A model generated the notes under the pieces. The model saw only the letters and a program-made list of their open reading frames with translations, searched no databases and had not been told where the DNA came from. Position numbers and translations under genes: made by a program. A stretch of DNA of 64,000 bases from Ichthyophthirius multifiliis (lineage: Eukaryota > Ciliophora > Oligohymenophorea > Hymenostomatida), in the NCBI RefSeq assembly GCF_000220395.1, contig NW_004086441.1, positions 1-64,000 on the forward strand. The letters run 5' to 3'. Shown in pieces: positions 24,085 through 37,314 of this stretch (position 1 is its first letter; every line of letters begins with the position of its first letter).

Positions 24085-27000
24085 ATGAAATTCTTTAAGA
24101 GAAAATCAATAAGATAAGATAAAGATCGACATATAATTGCTTTTAATACAATAAATTAATCTTAATTACAAAATGAGAGTATATTCATGTCAAACATAAT
24201 AAAGACTTCGCGATACACCCTAATAAATTTTTTCCCATTTTCCCTTCTCCTTCAATTTAACAGATATGCAAATATATACTTCTTAGTAATATCCGTTCTA
24301 TAATGTATATCAATAATATCTCCATTAAGTCCTACAGTAGCCGTATTTCCATTAGTTATAGTTTTGAGCATCTCGATGATTCGGGAAGGTATAGAAGATT
24401 ACTATAGGCATGTAAGTGATAATGAATAAAATTATTAATAATATACTACTTTAATAAATTAAAATAGGAAATAAATGTAAATTCCTTTTGCGGATATATG
24501 TGTAGGAGATATTATCTAAATTGAATAAGATCAAGTTTTCCCAGCCGATTTGCTTGTTTTGGGTAGCAGTTTGGAAGGAATTTGTTATATAGAAACGGGT
24601 GCTTTGGACGGTGAAAAAAATTTAAAGACGCGTTCTGCTTTAGCATAAACTTCAAGTTTTTTTTGTGAAATTAATACAAATGGGTTTATAAATAAAGATT
24701 AAAATTTTTAACTTGAACTTTATACACGAAAACCTGATTAAGATCCAAATAGGTTCGAAGGAAGTATCGTTTTCAATGATAATTTTAATGTAAATAAAGA
24801 ATAAATACCTTTTAATATAAAGTAATTGCTCCCAAGAGGAGCTTTTTTAAGAAATACTGAATATGTATATGGAGTAGTTGTATATACAGGAATGGATACC
24901 AAAATAATGCTTAATTCCGAAAGTTCAAAATAAAAAACTAGCGATATGGAGAAAAAAATGAACCAATTTATTTTATGCATACTATGCTTTTAATTTATAT
25001 GTTCTTTCGTTATGAGTGCTTGCTAATATAATTGGATGAACCAAAATAGTCATATTTATCCATATCTATATTTAAATTAAAATGGTATGAGTAATATTGT
25101 TTAATCTGTCGCTGTTTTCTTTTCATTCTTTATTTTATTTAATACAATGATTCCAATTTCTTTAGTCATTTCTTTAGAAATAGTTAAAGTTGCTTAATCT
25201 TATTTTATTATGAAAGATTAAGGTAAATTTAAATTTATTTAAGTACATATTTTTTTTTTTTAAGAAATGTTTAGTGCAATTAATAATAGATGGCCTAGAG
25301 TTTTAACATGCACAATAAATGAAGAATTAGGCCAAGTTGAGTATATTTTTTCTGATAAAACAGGTACTTTAACATAAAACTAAATGTAGTTTAAAATTGC
25401 GGTTGTTGGGAATATGTTATATGGAAAAAATAGTTAAAAAAATATTAAACAAAAGTCACCTTTACCAACTAATAAACGCCATTAATTAACTGAATTTATA
25501 TTTGAAGATTAAAATTTAGACTATCTTTTAAAGTCTTCTTCAAAAGAATAGAACATATCTTTAAACATTATACTAAATTCAACTGATAGTAATAAAATTT
25601 AAAAAAGAATTAAAAAAAAAAATTAAATAATTGTAAAATAGAATAAGCTTAATATTGTATAAAGGATTAATTATAATTAACAAAAGAATATTTTAAATTA
25701 TTAGGAGTTGCTCATGAATGTATAGTTAGCAAAAATAAAGATCCTACAGACACGAATATATATTATTAAGGCCCTTCTCCAGACGAGGTTACATTAGTAG
25801 ATGCAGCATATAATTTAGGCTTTGTTTTTAAAGGTTAGACAAATTAAAGTATATAAATGAAAATATTAGGTAAAGACACTGAAATTTTAAAAATTAATAT
25901 TTTTGAGTTTTCTAGTGAAAGGAAATGTATGACTATAATAATTTAGGATGAAGGAATTTATAAAATGTACATTAAAGGGGCTGATAATATTATAAAAGAT
26001 AAGTTAAATAAAAATATTAAATAGCCTTTTTTATAATATGCTAATGAATAATTAAATTAGTTTTCAATTTTAGGATTAAGGACACTTCTTGTAGGAATGA
26101 AAATCATGTCCAAAAATGAAGTCGAAGAATTCAAAAAGCAATATACGAAACTTTCCGAAGCTTAAAATAGAGATGAAGAGATAGGTTTTTTTATAATATA
26201 TATTATATCACATTTAAATAATTTAAAATAAAAATAAAGCGAAGCTAGCATAATAATATGAAAAAGATTTTTTTTTAATAGGAGCTACTGCTGTAGAAGA
26301 TAAGCTTTAAGATGGTGTACCTGAAACAATAAATGATTTAATAAGGGCTAGTAATAAATTTTATTTTATAAAATATATTTTTAATCTTTTCTTTTAAAAA
26401 AATAAATAAATATAGATATTAAAATTTGGATGTTAACTGGCGATAAATTAGAAACAGCTGAAAATATAGCAAAAAGTTGTAAATTAATTCTGAATGATTT
26501 TGAGATATTTACATTAAATACATCTGATGAATAAATTATAAAAAGGGAACTAAATTAAGTAATAGATAAGAGATTTAAATATTGTGTAGAAAATAAAATT
26601 AGAAAGTGTTTTCTAATTGAAGGAAGTTCTCTAGCTGTAATTATGGATCCGAAAAATTAATTATTAAAATAAAAGTTTGTAGAAATTTCAAAAAGTTGTG
26701 AAAGTGTTGTCTGTTGTAGAGTTTCTCCAATTTAAAAAGCTTAAGTCGTTCGAACAATTAAAGAAGCTTTAAACAAAATAACTTTAGCCATTGGAGATGG
26801 AGCAAATGATGTAAATATGATATAAGAAGCTCATATAGGTTTTTTTTTTTTTGAAATTATTTTCGAATAAAAATAAATATTAAAAAAAATTAATTTATAT
26901 ATTCCATTATCAAAAATAAAAATAAAAATTTAAAAGGGTGTGGAATATATGGAAATGAAGGAATGAGGGCAGTTTAAAGTAGTGATTTCGCTTTTGGACA

Positions 27001-28153
27001 ATTCAAATGCTTATGGAGATTACTTTTAATACATGGGAGATGGTCATATATAAGAATTTCTGATATGATTATTTATTTTTTTTATAAAAATATGTATATT
27101 TAAATAATTGAATAAATATATAAAAATATTAAAGGATATTTACAATACCTTAATTTTATAATGCATTTTATTCAGGATTTAGTTCTTAAACTGTTTTTGA
27201 TGATTGGAATATTTCTTTATATAATCTAATATTTACAGCCCTTCCCCTAATTGTAAGGGCAATCTTAGATTAAGATGTGAATTATTAATATTATAACGTA
27301 GATAAGTTTTATAATTTAAATGAAACAGATATAATGTAAGTAAATAATTTAATTAAAAAAAGAAAACATTATATTAAGAATTAAATGCCTAATTTATATT
27401 ATTTAGGATAAAAAAATATGCTTTTTACTAATTCTATTTTTACCTTTTGGGTTATTGAAGGAATAATGCATGGAGCTATTATCTATTATATCTCTTTTTG
27501 GAGTGTTAGTAGTGAAATATTAAAAAAAGGATAAAATTCATCTTAATGGTCTTTTTCTTTAATAATGTTTACTGCAACTGTTTTAGTAAGAAAAAAATAT
27601 ATCATTAATAAAAATAAAAAATAAAAAGACTGCTGATATAAAATTAGGAATTCATACGAAATATTGGACTTCAATTAGTTATATTGCATTTTTTTTCGCA
27701 AGTTTAGGTACATATTTAGCATTTATGTTCCTTAGTGAGGTTTTGGAAATTTCATATTAATTTGCAATTCCTATAGATTTAGTATAAACTCCTCATTTTT
27801 ATTTAGTGATTTTCATTATTGTTTGCTCGATTTTTGTATTTGATTAATGTGCAATTTTGTTAAATTAATTTTTCGGAAAATAAAAAGTTGAATAAAAATT
27901 AAGAAAATTAATAAAAAAAAACCTATAAAAAAAGAAAATAAATGGGAAATTGAATTAACAGAGATAGGAAAAAGCAGCTAATTATAAAGCTTTTTTGAAA
28001 CCGAATAAATTATAATTAAAATAGAAAACAAAGAGAATTTAATTTATAAAGAAAACGATAATATGCCTATTAATTATAAAGATAGATAATAAGAATAAAT
28101 TAATTCAAGTAATATAATTATTAAAACTAATATTTATTTATAAAAATAGTTGA
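24085..28153 (+). CDS. P4-type ATPase (phospholipid flippase) with atypical DGEK motif
   Basis: Nine exons: 24085-25222, 25265-25632, 25665-26184, 26240-26350, 26416-26838, 26937-27093, 27135-27339, 27379-27585 and 27629-28153. All junctions are in phase and the protein is 1217 aa. Recognisable elements in order are [11 protein letters not shown] and [11 protein letters not shown] (P4 N-terminus), [25 protein letters not shown] (phosphorylated Asp near residue 410), [39 protein letters not shown] and [10 protein letters not shown]. The P4 C-terminal membrane half follows ([24 protein letters not shown]). P4-ATPases move aminophospholipids to the cytosolic leaflet. The actuator motif is DGEK instead of the family's DGET. 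At the tail, a run of nine A (27913-27921) may hide a missing base: the alternative frame reads protein-like for another 100 or more codons ([10 protein letters not shown] and onward), toward about 28310 or later. Confidence 0.92.
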
Positions 28154-28397
28154 TGAATTAAAAGTTTTATTTTCATTACCTGACTAATAAAAGTTACATA
28201 CAAAAATAAGTCAAGAATAAAAAAAATGAAAAAGTAAATTTTAAATTAGTTTAGGTTTAAAAAAAAAGAAACAAAAATGAAATTTTTATTGTTTTTTTTT
28301 TTTTTTAAAGAAAATAAATAAATAATTATATATAAATTATATTGTCTATATATTTCATTAATTTCCTAATTTTTGAATATTTTTTTAAGACCTTTTT

Positions 28398-29706
28398 TCA
28401 ATTTTTTTTTTAACTTTTATTTTTATTTTCGTGAAGTGATGAACTTTACAATTTTCCTTTCCCTTTTTTTTTATCATAAATAAATAAATATTATATTAAA
28501 TATTTAAAAATACTGATATTAAAATCTTTATTTCTTTAAGATTTTACTTATTTATCCTAGTTTACTTATTCAATTTTAATTAAACTAGTAATTTTTCGCT
28601 AATTTATTATTTGTAAAATTAATGAATTTTTATTACTATTGGAATTGCTATTACATAATTTCAATGGACTTAATGATGATTATTATTATAAATTTTATTG
28701 CTAAAGTAATAATTTCAGATTTGAAAGTTTAAAATTATTTTAAGAATGTTTATCATTATTTTTTAACTAATTTTAAAGTTTACTATTTACTATTTTAGTT
28801 TTAAATTTTTATATATATTAATTAGAATCTAGAATACTTTTTTTTAAAGGAGAAATACTTCGAGGAATATCTTTATAAATATATTAATTATTGTCTTATT
28901 TTTATTAAGAAACTATTTAAAAATTATATTATTTGTTTTATTATTACAATTCTTTATTTTCTTTTTTTAATTAGTATTTATTATAAAAGCTAAATTTTTA
29001 TCCAATATCGCTTTTAAAGATTCCATTTCTATAAAATAAATAAATTTAATTAAAAAAAAAAAAAAGTACACAATATTTTTATTATTCATATTTTTTTTTT
29101 GTATATATTTATTCGATTTTTCTCCATCTTAAACATTACAATTATTAATATAATATTTAAAATTAAATTTTTTTTCATCTTTTTAACTATCAACTAAAGA
29201 ATTAACAAAAGATTCATTTGGTGAAACATTTAAATTTATCAAAGCGATTTTCGGTTAAATATTCGAATTTTTTTTAAATTTGTTTGACCTAAAAATAACA
29301 TTCTAAGTAGTTCCTTATTTTAAAGAAAATTACATAAAAAGAAATGCCATTAAAACGTTTTTAATTTTAACTTAAATATTAATTGATTTTAATTATTCAT
29401 TTAATGACATCGGAATGTTTCCATTCACATTTTAAGTAATATAGGGATGTTAAAGAGCTTGATTTATATTATATCTATCATAAGTATTTATAGAAGCCAT
29501 TTTTTTGAAAAGGTTTTTTTAAATATCATTCATTTTATTATTTTATATTATTTAATAATTTATAATTTTTTATTTTAGAGTTTATACAGTATCAACTTCT
29601 TCATTATAAAATGGGTGAATTCCTTCATTTACTAATTCGAAAAATATAATAGCTGCACTCCAAATATCTATAGGCTTTATATATACAAATTATAAAAAAA
29701 AAAGAA

Positions 29707-29738
<32 letters not shown>

Positions 29739-30567
29739 AGTAATAGAAAATATAATTTATAAAAAATTAGATTTCTAAAGTTTTTATTTGATATTCCAAA
29801 TATAAAAAAGTATTTATTTCAAACAAATTAAAATTTACGTATATAAATTTAGTTAAAAATAAAAAACCTTTGAATAAGTACCATTAACAAAGAACTCAGG
29901 AGCCATATATAAAGGAGTACCACATAGAGTTTAAAATAAAATACCAGAATTAGATTTATATAAAATACTAAGTCCGAAATCTGCAATCTTTATCGAAGAA
30001 AGGTCATTTAAATCATCTATCAGTATATTTTATGGTTTCAAATCTCTATGTATTATATTTTTAGAATGTATATAACATATAGCATTTAAAATTGAAGTAA
30101 TTATTTAATGTATTTCTTTATCATTAAACCATTAATTATTTTATTTTCTTATTTAAAATAATTAACTTAACGTACCACCTTTAATAAGATCTGTTATTAT
30201 ATATATCTATGAGCCATATTCTATTACTTCGTGTAACTTTATGATATTTTGATGATTTAATTATGAAAGAATATAATATTCTTATCTTATTAAATCCCTT
30301 TATTCAGAATTTAATATTTTTTTATTTATAACCTGTTATTATATTATTATATTTGTTATTTTTGTTTTTTACTTTTGCTGCATATTCTAATTTATTTATT
30401 TTGCTTTATACTTTAATTACATTTCCAAAAGCTCCTTTTCCTATTTAAGATATGAATTAATACTTTTTTGTAAATTTAATAGCTTTTTGATTAATTTTGT
30501 CTTATGGATAATAGAATAATATATTAGAAGTTTAATCTTCTACAATTAAATTTTAGTTATCTAACAT
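28398..30567 (-). CDS. Serine/threonine protein kinase with Gln/Asn/Ser-rich C-terminal tail
   Basis: Four minus-strand exons join in phase: 30567-30373, 30332-29868, 29674-29070 and 29028-28398, giving 631 aa. The kinase domain begins near residue 40 with IGKGAFGNV. It continues with YAAKVINKK (catalytic Lys), IIHRDLKPQN, IADFGLS, CGTPLYMAPE and DIWSAA, and ends with RYNINQALQHPYI, so all core catalytic residues are present. The remaining roughly 300 residues are low-complexity and rich in Gln, Asn, Ser and Lys. The layout is CaMK/ULK-like, but I cannot name a subfamily. Intron 2 is unusually long for this window (193 nt, 29867-29675) and contains a run of more than 20 T on the plus strand. 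The gene converges on the P4-ATPase upstream; the two stop codons are about 245 bp apart. Confidence 0.9.
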
Positions 30568-30602
30568 TTATATCTAATATCTAATTATAAGCAAAACAAA
30601 AA

Positions 30603-30639
<37 letters not shown>

Positions 30640-30713
30640 AAAAAAATTATTGATGATTTTATTAATATTTAATTATAAAATTTTAAAAATTTAATAATAA
30701 TTATATTATATAT

Positions 30714-32588
30714 TCAAATTTATTTATAATATTTTTAGAATTCATAATATTCTTCAAAATCAGATCCTTTAATTTGTTAAATTTACTTGAAAATTTAATT
30801 ATATTTATCAAAAAGATACTATTAATTCAACTTTTCATTTTTAATTTCTTATTTCCAGAAAGAACTCATAACTTTTCTATCGTAAAACAAATGACTATTA
30901 TTTTTTTTCCATTCAAATTCGAACGAAACATTCTTGATATTGCTAATATAATATTCAGAACTAAGTATATCTTCTTAAGTATTTTCTTAGTAAACTAAAG
31001 TGTAACTAAGCGAGCAGTTAAAAAGTGTTTATTTTAAAAAAAATTTTGGAGGATTATTTATAAACAATGCTTATAAATAGATAGAAATTTTCTAATTACT
31101 TAAATAATTTAAATATATAGAAATTAGCTTATTCTAAGCTACAATGGCTTCATGTGATTTGTTCGTGCATCCAATTATTTCTATATCTATCAAATTTTCA
31201 ATAGAATTATTAATTTAAATAACTAAATTTATGTTTTTCATATTAATTTCTCTACTCTAATCTACTACTAACCTTGTCTAATTAACCCAAAAAGGAATTT
31301 TTTAATTTTTTTCATTACAAGAAAAATTAACTTTACTAAAATAAAAAGAACTACTTTAAATTTTCAACCCATCAATAGAAAAACCAACACTTTCATTCAT
31401 ACTAACATAAATAAAATGTTAAAGTATGTTTTTTTTTTACAAATCCCTATATTAACTACCCAAGTATATATCCAATTATTCTATTTTAAACACAGTTTCT
31501 TCTTTATAACATTATAATCTGGAAAATTCCTTTGCGACGACTTCCCCAAAATCTTTATAGAAAAACCCTTTTGAAATATTTCTTCTAATAATTCCGTTTT
31601 CAATCCACCCAACTGCCAGTGTATCGAAATTATCCAATTAATTATAAAAACTAATCAAGTAATCATATCTTTCCTTTTAAGAAACAAATATACTCTAATC
31701 AAAAAGTAAAAAAATATCTTAAGAATTTCTCAGTTTCATCTAATTTTCTATTTCTATTTCTACAGGAAGTTTCAAAAAATCACTATTTTAACAAAAAAGG
31801 TTTTAAATACACATAAAAGACATTCCTTCTTTAAAAGAAACTGATATTTCGTCATTATTTTTTATCCTTTTTTTAATTAAATTTCTCGCATTCTCCTTAT
31901 CACTTCCTATAGAATACATAGAACTATTGAATGAAATTTCAATCTTTTAATTCATCATTCTTCTTCTCAATTCATTTAAAAAGGAAGCATTTTCCTTCGA
32001 AGAAAGTTAATATGTATTATTATTATTTTCTCTACTAAACGATGTATTTTGGCTGTAAGAAGATATATTTTGTAAAAGATTTCCCCAATCTTTCGTTTCT
32101 TCGAAACTTTTTTGCAAAATATTATTTGTGATGTTTAAAAGGTAATTCTTCTGCTGTTACTAATCCGCTATATAAGGATTAATTTCCGCCAATGGAGTTC
32201 TTTTTTATTGAAAATTTGCATTGAAAAAAGTTGATGTGATTATCCTTTTTTAGTCCTTCATATTTACATTTTCCTACTGAATTTCTGGAGTTTAATACTG
32301 AATACTATTAGAAAGATTTTAAGTAGTTAGTGTATTTTTTTCTTAGGAAATTTATTATTATTAGTATTCTTGATTTTCACAAATTAAACATTTCGGAGTG
32401 TCTTAATCTTCTTCTAAATCATTAAAAATATATTCTCTGGCACATTTAAAATGATATTAATGCCCACATTCGAGAGTTACAGGTTTCTACATTATTATTT
32501 TACCACAAATACAATAATTTTTATTTTAGTAATATTGGAGATTGTTTGCCTTTGGGCTTTCTTTTATAATTGACATTTAGGATAACAT
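30714..32588 (-). CDS. RING-like finger protein with vWA-like domain (putative E3 ligase)
   Basis: A single-exon frame of 624 aa on minus, TGA at 30716-30714. Residues 26-75 form a RING-like finger: CICG, ECGHQYHFKC, and a final CLIC. The first metal pair is C-x-C rather than the usual C-x2-C. A Gln/Asn/Ser-rich linker follows. From about residue 290 the sequence resembles a vWA domain (DIFLLFDQS, then NQLDNFDTLAVGWI), in the same order as plant and ciliate RING-vWA proteins. The MIDAS motif is degenerate, with only the first Asp and Ser kept. I infer a ubiquitin ligase whose vWA-like region binds a partner without metal. The gene is tandem with the kinase on the same strand. About 30606-30638, in the gap between them, is a TA repeat. 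Confidence 0.75.
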
Positions 32589-33170
32589 TATTTTTTAATT
32601 TTTTTTTATCGTTTTTTTTTAATTTTAGCAAAAAAAAATTTAATTTTTACTAAATATTTTTTTTATATAATTTCCTTTTTTTTAACTGAAATTTCGTAAT
32701 ATTTTTTTTTAATATAAGTATAAAATCTTATAATTAAAAAAAATATATATAACAAATAAAATATTTATTTTATGAATAAAATGAATATAAAATATTAAAT
32801 TAAAAAAAATAAAATTTTATTATGTGAATAATATAAATCTAAAAAAATTAAATAATAAGATATAAGAATAAATAAATAAAAAAAAAACATCAAAATTATC
32901 TAAAATAATAGAAATTATATATTAATTTTATTTGAAAACTAATATAAAATAATATCGATAATATAATTAAACTTAAAAATAAAAATAAAATTTAAAATTA
33001 ATAATTATTATATATAAATATAATATTTATATATATTATTTTATAAATGAATTTAAAATATTTAAATAAATATAGAAAATATATCTAATTTATATATTTT
33101 TTCAAAAAAATAAATTATAGACTAAATATACTTTATAAAAATAAAAATTTATATTTTTTTATAAAAAGGT
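32589..33170. other. Divergent intergenic region
   Basis: About 0.6 kb of A/T-rich DNA between the divergently transcribed RING/vWA-like gene and the second P4-ATPase. It must hold both promoters, but I recognise no specific element. Confidence 0.65.
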
Positions 33171-36100
33171 ATGAACCAATAAGATAATAATAATTAATCG
33201 CAAGATCTAAATAAAGTTTTATTAGAAATAAGCTCAGGTAATTAAATAAGTCCAAGTCATGCTTCATTAAATAAAGATACAGTTAACTTCTAAGAAAGCA
33301 AAGACCAAATCGAAATTTTAGACTACAATTAATACATATATAATGACTCTGAATAAACTCCTGCAGGCGAAAAACTCGATAAATAATTCCAATAGGCAAT
33401 TATTTAACGAAAATCTTAAGCTTTTCGTAGTAAATCGCTATATTAAACCATATTATGTAAGCTTTAGTAAAAATTGGACGTAAATTGGGAAGAAAAATAA
33501 TAGTAAAGATAATTAAAAATATTAGAAGATAATACTTAATACAAAAATAATCAAATCAAAACCAGTAGATATAATATTGTAACTTTTTTACCCTTAAATA
33601 TGTTTCAATAATTTTCTAAAATTTCGAATATATACTTCTTATTAATGGGTATGCTATAATTAATTCCCCAAATCTCAAATACTTATCAAGTTCCTACAGT
33701 TTATCTTCCTTTAGCTTTTGTTATTATTGTAGCTGCTTTAAAAGATATTTGCGAAGATTTAAAAAGACATAAATAGGATAATTTAGAAAATTAATAAAAA
33801 TGTTAAAAAGTAAATTATTAAAGAATGAATTTAGAAGAGATTTCTAGTGAGAAATTGTATGCAGGTAATATTGTTAAAATTAAATAAAATTAGCCAATTC
33901 CGGCTGATTTAGTAATTATCTTAACTTCAGATTAAAAAGGAGGCTGTTTTGTGGAAACTAAAAATTTAGATGGAGAAACTAATTTAAAACCAAAATATAT
34001 ATAAAAATAAATACAACAAAAAATGTATATTTATATTTATATATATATATATATTTATATAAATATTTATATTAATTTATTAATAGTTATTAAAATTAAG
34101 AATAAGTATTTTAAAAAAAAATCCTAATAAATTATGAAGGACCTAATCCTTTATTATATAAATTTTCTGGAAACCTAGAATTAATACGAGATGATTAAAA
34201 AATCTAGTAATGTATAAGTTTGGACGAAAAAAATCTATTATTAAGAGGTTGTATATTAAGGAATACTAAATGGATATACGGAGTAGTTATATATACAGGT
34301 CATGAGACTAAAATAATGCTAAATTCTTACACACCAGATGTAAAATATAGTAGGGTAGAAAACTAATTAATCCATTTGATCTTAATAGTCTGGTTTTTTT
34401 AAATTTTTTTATGTGCCTTAGCCTCTTTAGGCAATTTTGTATTCTATTAAACCTCAAAATATTAGCTTAATTATCTATCTATATCCTCAAATAGCTATGA
34501 AAACAACATTTTTTTAAATCTAACAATAAACTTTGGCAATTGGATGATTCTTTTGTTAAACTTTGTACCCATATCGCTTTTAATATCATTAGAAATGGTT
34601 CGTTTTTTTTAAGCAATGCTAATTTCAGGCGAAAAACTCATGAAAAGCTCCAACGGATTCTACCCAACTGTCTAATCTTCAAACTTAAACGAAGATTTAG
34701 GCCAAATTCAGTGCATTTTTTCAGATAAAACAGGCACTTTGACTTGCAATATAATGAATTTCAAATATTTGTATTTAAATGGAGTTAGTTATGGAAGTTC
34801 ATAAGACTCCTCAAAAAATGTAAAAAACGAAAACCGAATAATAGAAAACGTAAATTTTGAAGATTCTTGCTTTTTTGATATTTTAGAAAATCCCTAAAAT
34901 GAAAAACAAAAAGATGTATTTTTCGCTTTAAAACATTTATCTTTATGTCATTCAGTTATTTGTTCTGAAACATAATTAGACGAAAGTAATGATCCCTTAA
35001 AAAAATAAATTGAATATCAAGCTTCTTCCCCTGATGATCTCGCACTTGTAAATTTCGCTAAATTTTCAGGTTTTGAATATACAGGAATTGATAATTAAGA
35101 TATAATTTCTATAAAAAAACATTAAGAAAGGTACTTTGATTTAAATTTCGATAAAAATAATAACTAAAAAAATGAACAAATTTTAAATTACAAACTCCTT
35201 CATCTTTTCGAATTTACAAGCGAGAGAAAAAGAATGTCTGTAATAATATAAGATCTATAGACTAATTAAATAATTTTGCTTTCGAAAGGCGCAGATTCTA
35301 TCATTTTAAAACGACTAAATTAAAAAATCTACACTTAAACAGAAAAAGGAAAAACTTAAATAGAATAACTAGAAAACTAACTATAATAATACGCTATTAC
35401 AGGCTTAAGGACATTAGTTTTGGCCTCGAAATAATTAACATAATCCGAATATGAAAAATGGGATATTAAATATTAATAAGCATCAGTTTCATTATATAAT
35501 AGAGAAGAAAAACTTAAAAATTTAATGGATAAAATGGAATAGGACTTAGAATTAGTGGCTGCTACAGCTATAGAAGATAAGCTTTAGGATTAAGTAGAAG
35601 ATACAATATATGTATTGAAGAAAGCCGGAATCTTATTCTGGGTATTGACAGGTGATAAGAAAGAAACTGCCATAAACATTGGTCGATCAACTAAAGTAAT
35701 AGATTAAAGCGATGTAATATTAGAAATAGATATAAGCGAAGAATAAATGTTAAGCGATAAACTAAACGAACATTTATAAAGAATAGAAACAAACAAAAAT
35801 CAAAACAATAACAAAAATAAGTACTAATAAAAGCAATTTTGCTTAGTCATTACAGGAGAATCGCTTTCTGTTATAATCTGTAATTAAAAACTTGAAGACC
35901 TTCTAATTTCTGTTGGATCTTAATGCAGGAGTGTTATAGCCTGTAGAGTTTCCCCAAAATAGAAAAAAGATATAGTAACTTTATATAAAAATTCCAAATA
36001 AGGTAAAGGAAAAAGAACACTAGCTATAGGAGATGGAGCTAACGATGTTAATATGATTACTGAAGCACATGTAGGTGTAGGAATTAAGGGCTTAGAGGGT

Positions 36101-37110
36101 ATGTAGGCGGCTAGGTCAAGTGACTATGCTATAGGAGAATTTAAATTACTAAAAAGATTACTTTTATATCATGGAAGGGAATGTTATAGGAGAAACTCAA
36201 TTACTATTCTTTATAATTTTTATAAAAATGTCATGTCTTTGACTCCTATGTTATTTTTGGGATTTAATTCTGGGTTAAATATATATATATATAAATAATA
36301 TATATATATATATATATATATATTAATATATATATATATATATATAAATATTTTTTTCTTAGTTTTTCTGCTTCTAATATATATGATATTTACGTATTTT
36401 AATTTTATAATGCTAGTTTTACTGCTTTTCCTATAATTTTCTATGCAGCCTCAGATTAAAATTTATCTTCTAAAATACTCGTTAAAAGTCCCCATTTGTA
36501 CCAAACAGGCATTGAAAATATATTTATGAATAAAAAAGAGTTTTTTATTTGGTTTTTTTAAGGATTTTATCATTCCTGTATAATATATTTTGTTTCTATG
36601 TATTCTTTAGATTGTAGTTTCGATAAAAACGGAAGAAAACCAGATATTGTTTTTATTGGCTAAACAATATTTTTATTAACAATTATTATAGCAAATATGA
36701 AAGTAACGATACATACATATACTAATTATGTTTTTGGATATATCATTTAAATTTTGAGTTTTGTCTCTTATTTATGTTTTGCTATTTTCCTTAATTTTAC
36801 CTTTGAATCTTATGATTTATATAATATTTTCTCAAGGATTATTGTTTACCCTTATTTCTATTTTAGTATTATTATTTGTATTTCAGCAACTATATTTTTT
36901 GATTTCTCCTTTTTTACTTATAAAGATTTCCTTTATTATATGAAAATCTCAGACAGTTTTCGAGAAAGAGCTGATGAAATTGCTTAAGAATTTAAAAATG
37001 ATGAAAATAGTAATTATAGTGTTTTATTTTAGGAAAACCCGAATGTCTATTAAGTTAGATAAACATTGCATTAAGAATTTACAGAAAATGATTTAAAAAA
37101 TTAAAAATGA
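33171..37110 (+). CDS. P4-type ATPase (phospholipid flippase), second paralogue
   Basis: Three exons join in phase: 33171-34024, 34087-36273 and 36363-37110, giving 1262 aa with TGA at 37108. Key blocks in order are [43 protein letters not shown] (canonical DGET), [69 protein letters not shown] and [11 protein letters not shown]. The C-terminal membrane half follows ([20 protein letters not shown]). The function is ATP-driven flipping of phospholipids toward the cytosolic leaflet. It differs clearly from the copy at 24085 in sequence and exon structure (three exons versus nine), so the two are not a recent duplication. The second intron contains a long TA repeat (36277-36345). Confidence 0.94.
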
Positions 37111-37314
37111 TGTTTATATTTATTTTATAAATAAGAATCATATTTACTAAATATTTATTTAAATTAATTATGTTTTTCAAATAAATACAAAAAATTATTA
37201 AATATAATAATAATTTATGTTTAAATTTTTATTTATTATCAAAATACCCAAATAAATATATTTTTTTAAAAAAAATTCTATCTATTTATATTTTATTTTT
37301 ACTTAAAAAACATC

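Noticed and set aside
24401..24468. Intron between RHVSDNE and the actuator domain of the first flippase
   Set aside because: GT and AG are present, but the sequence reads through in frame with the expected 'RH.SDNE.N' motif.
36754..36987. Two overlapping plus-strand frames that look like separate small membrane proteins
   Set aside because: One is an in-frame piece of the last exon of the second P4-ATPase and the other is its shadow in another frame.
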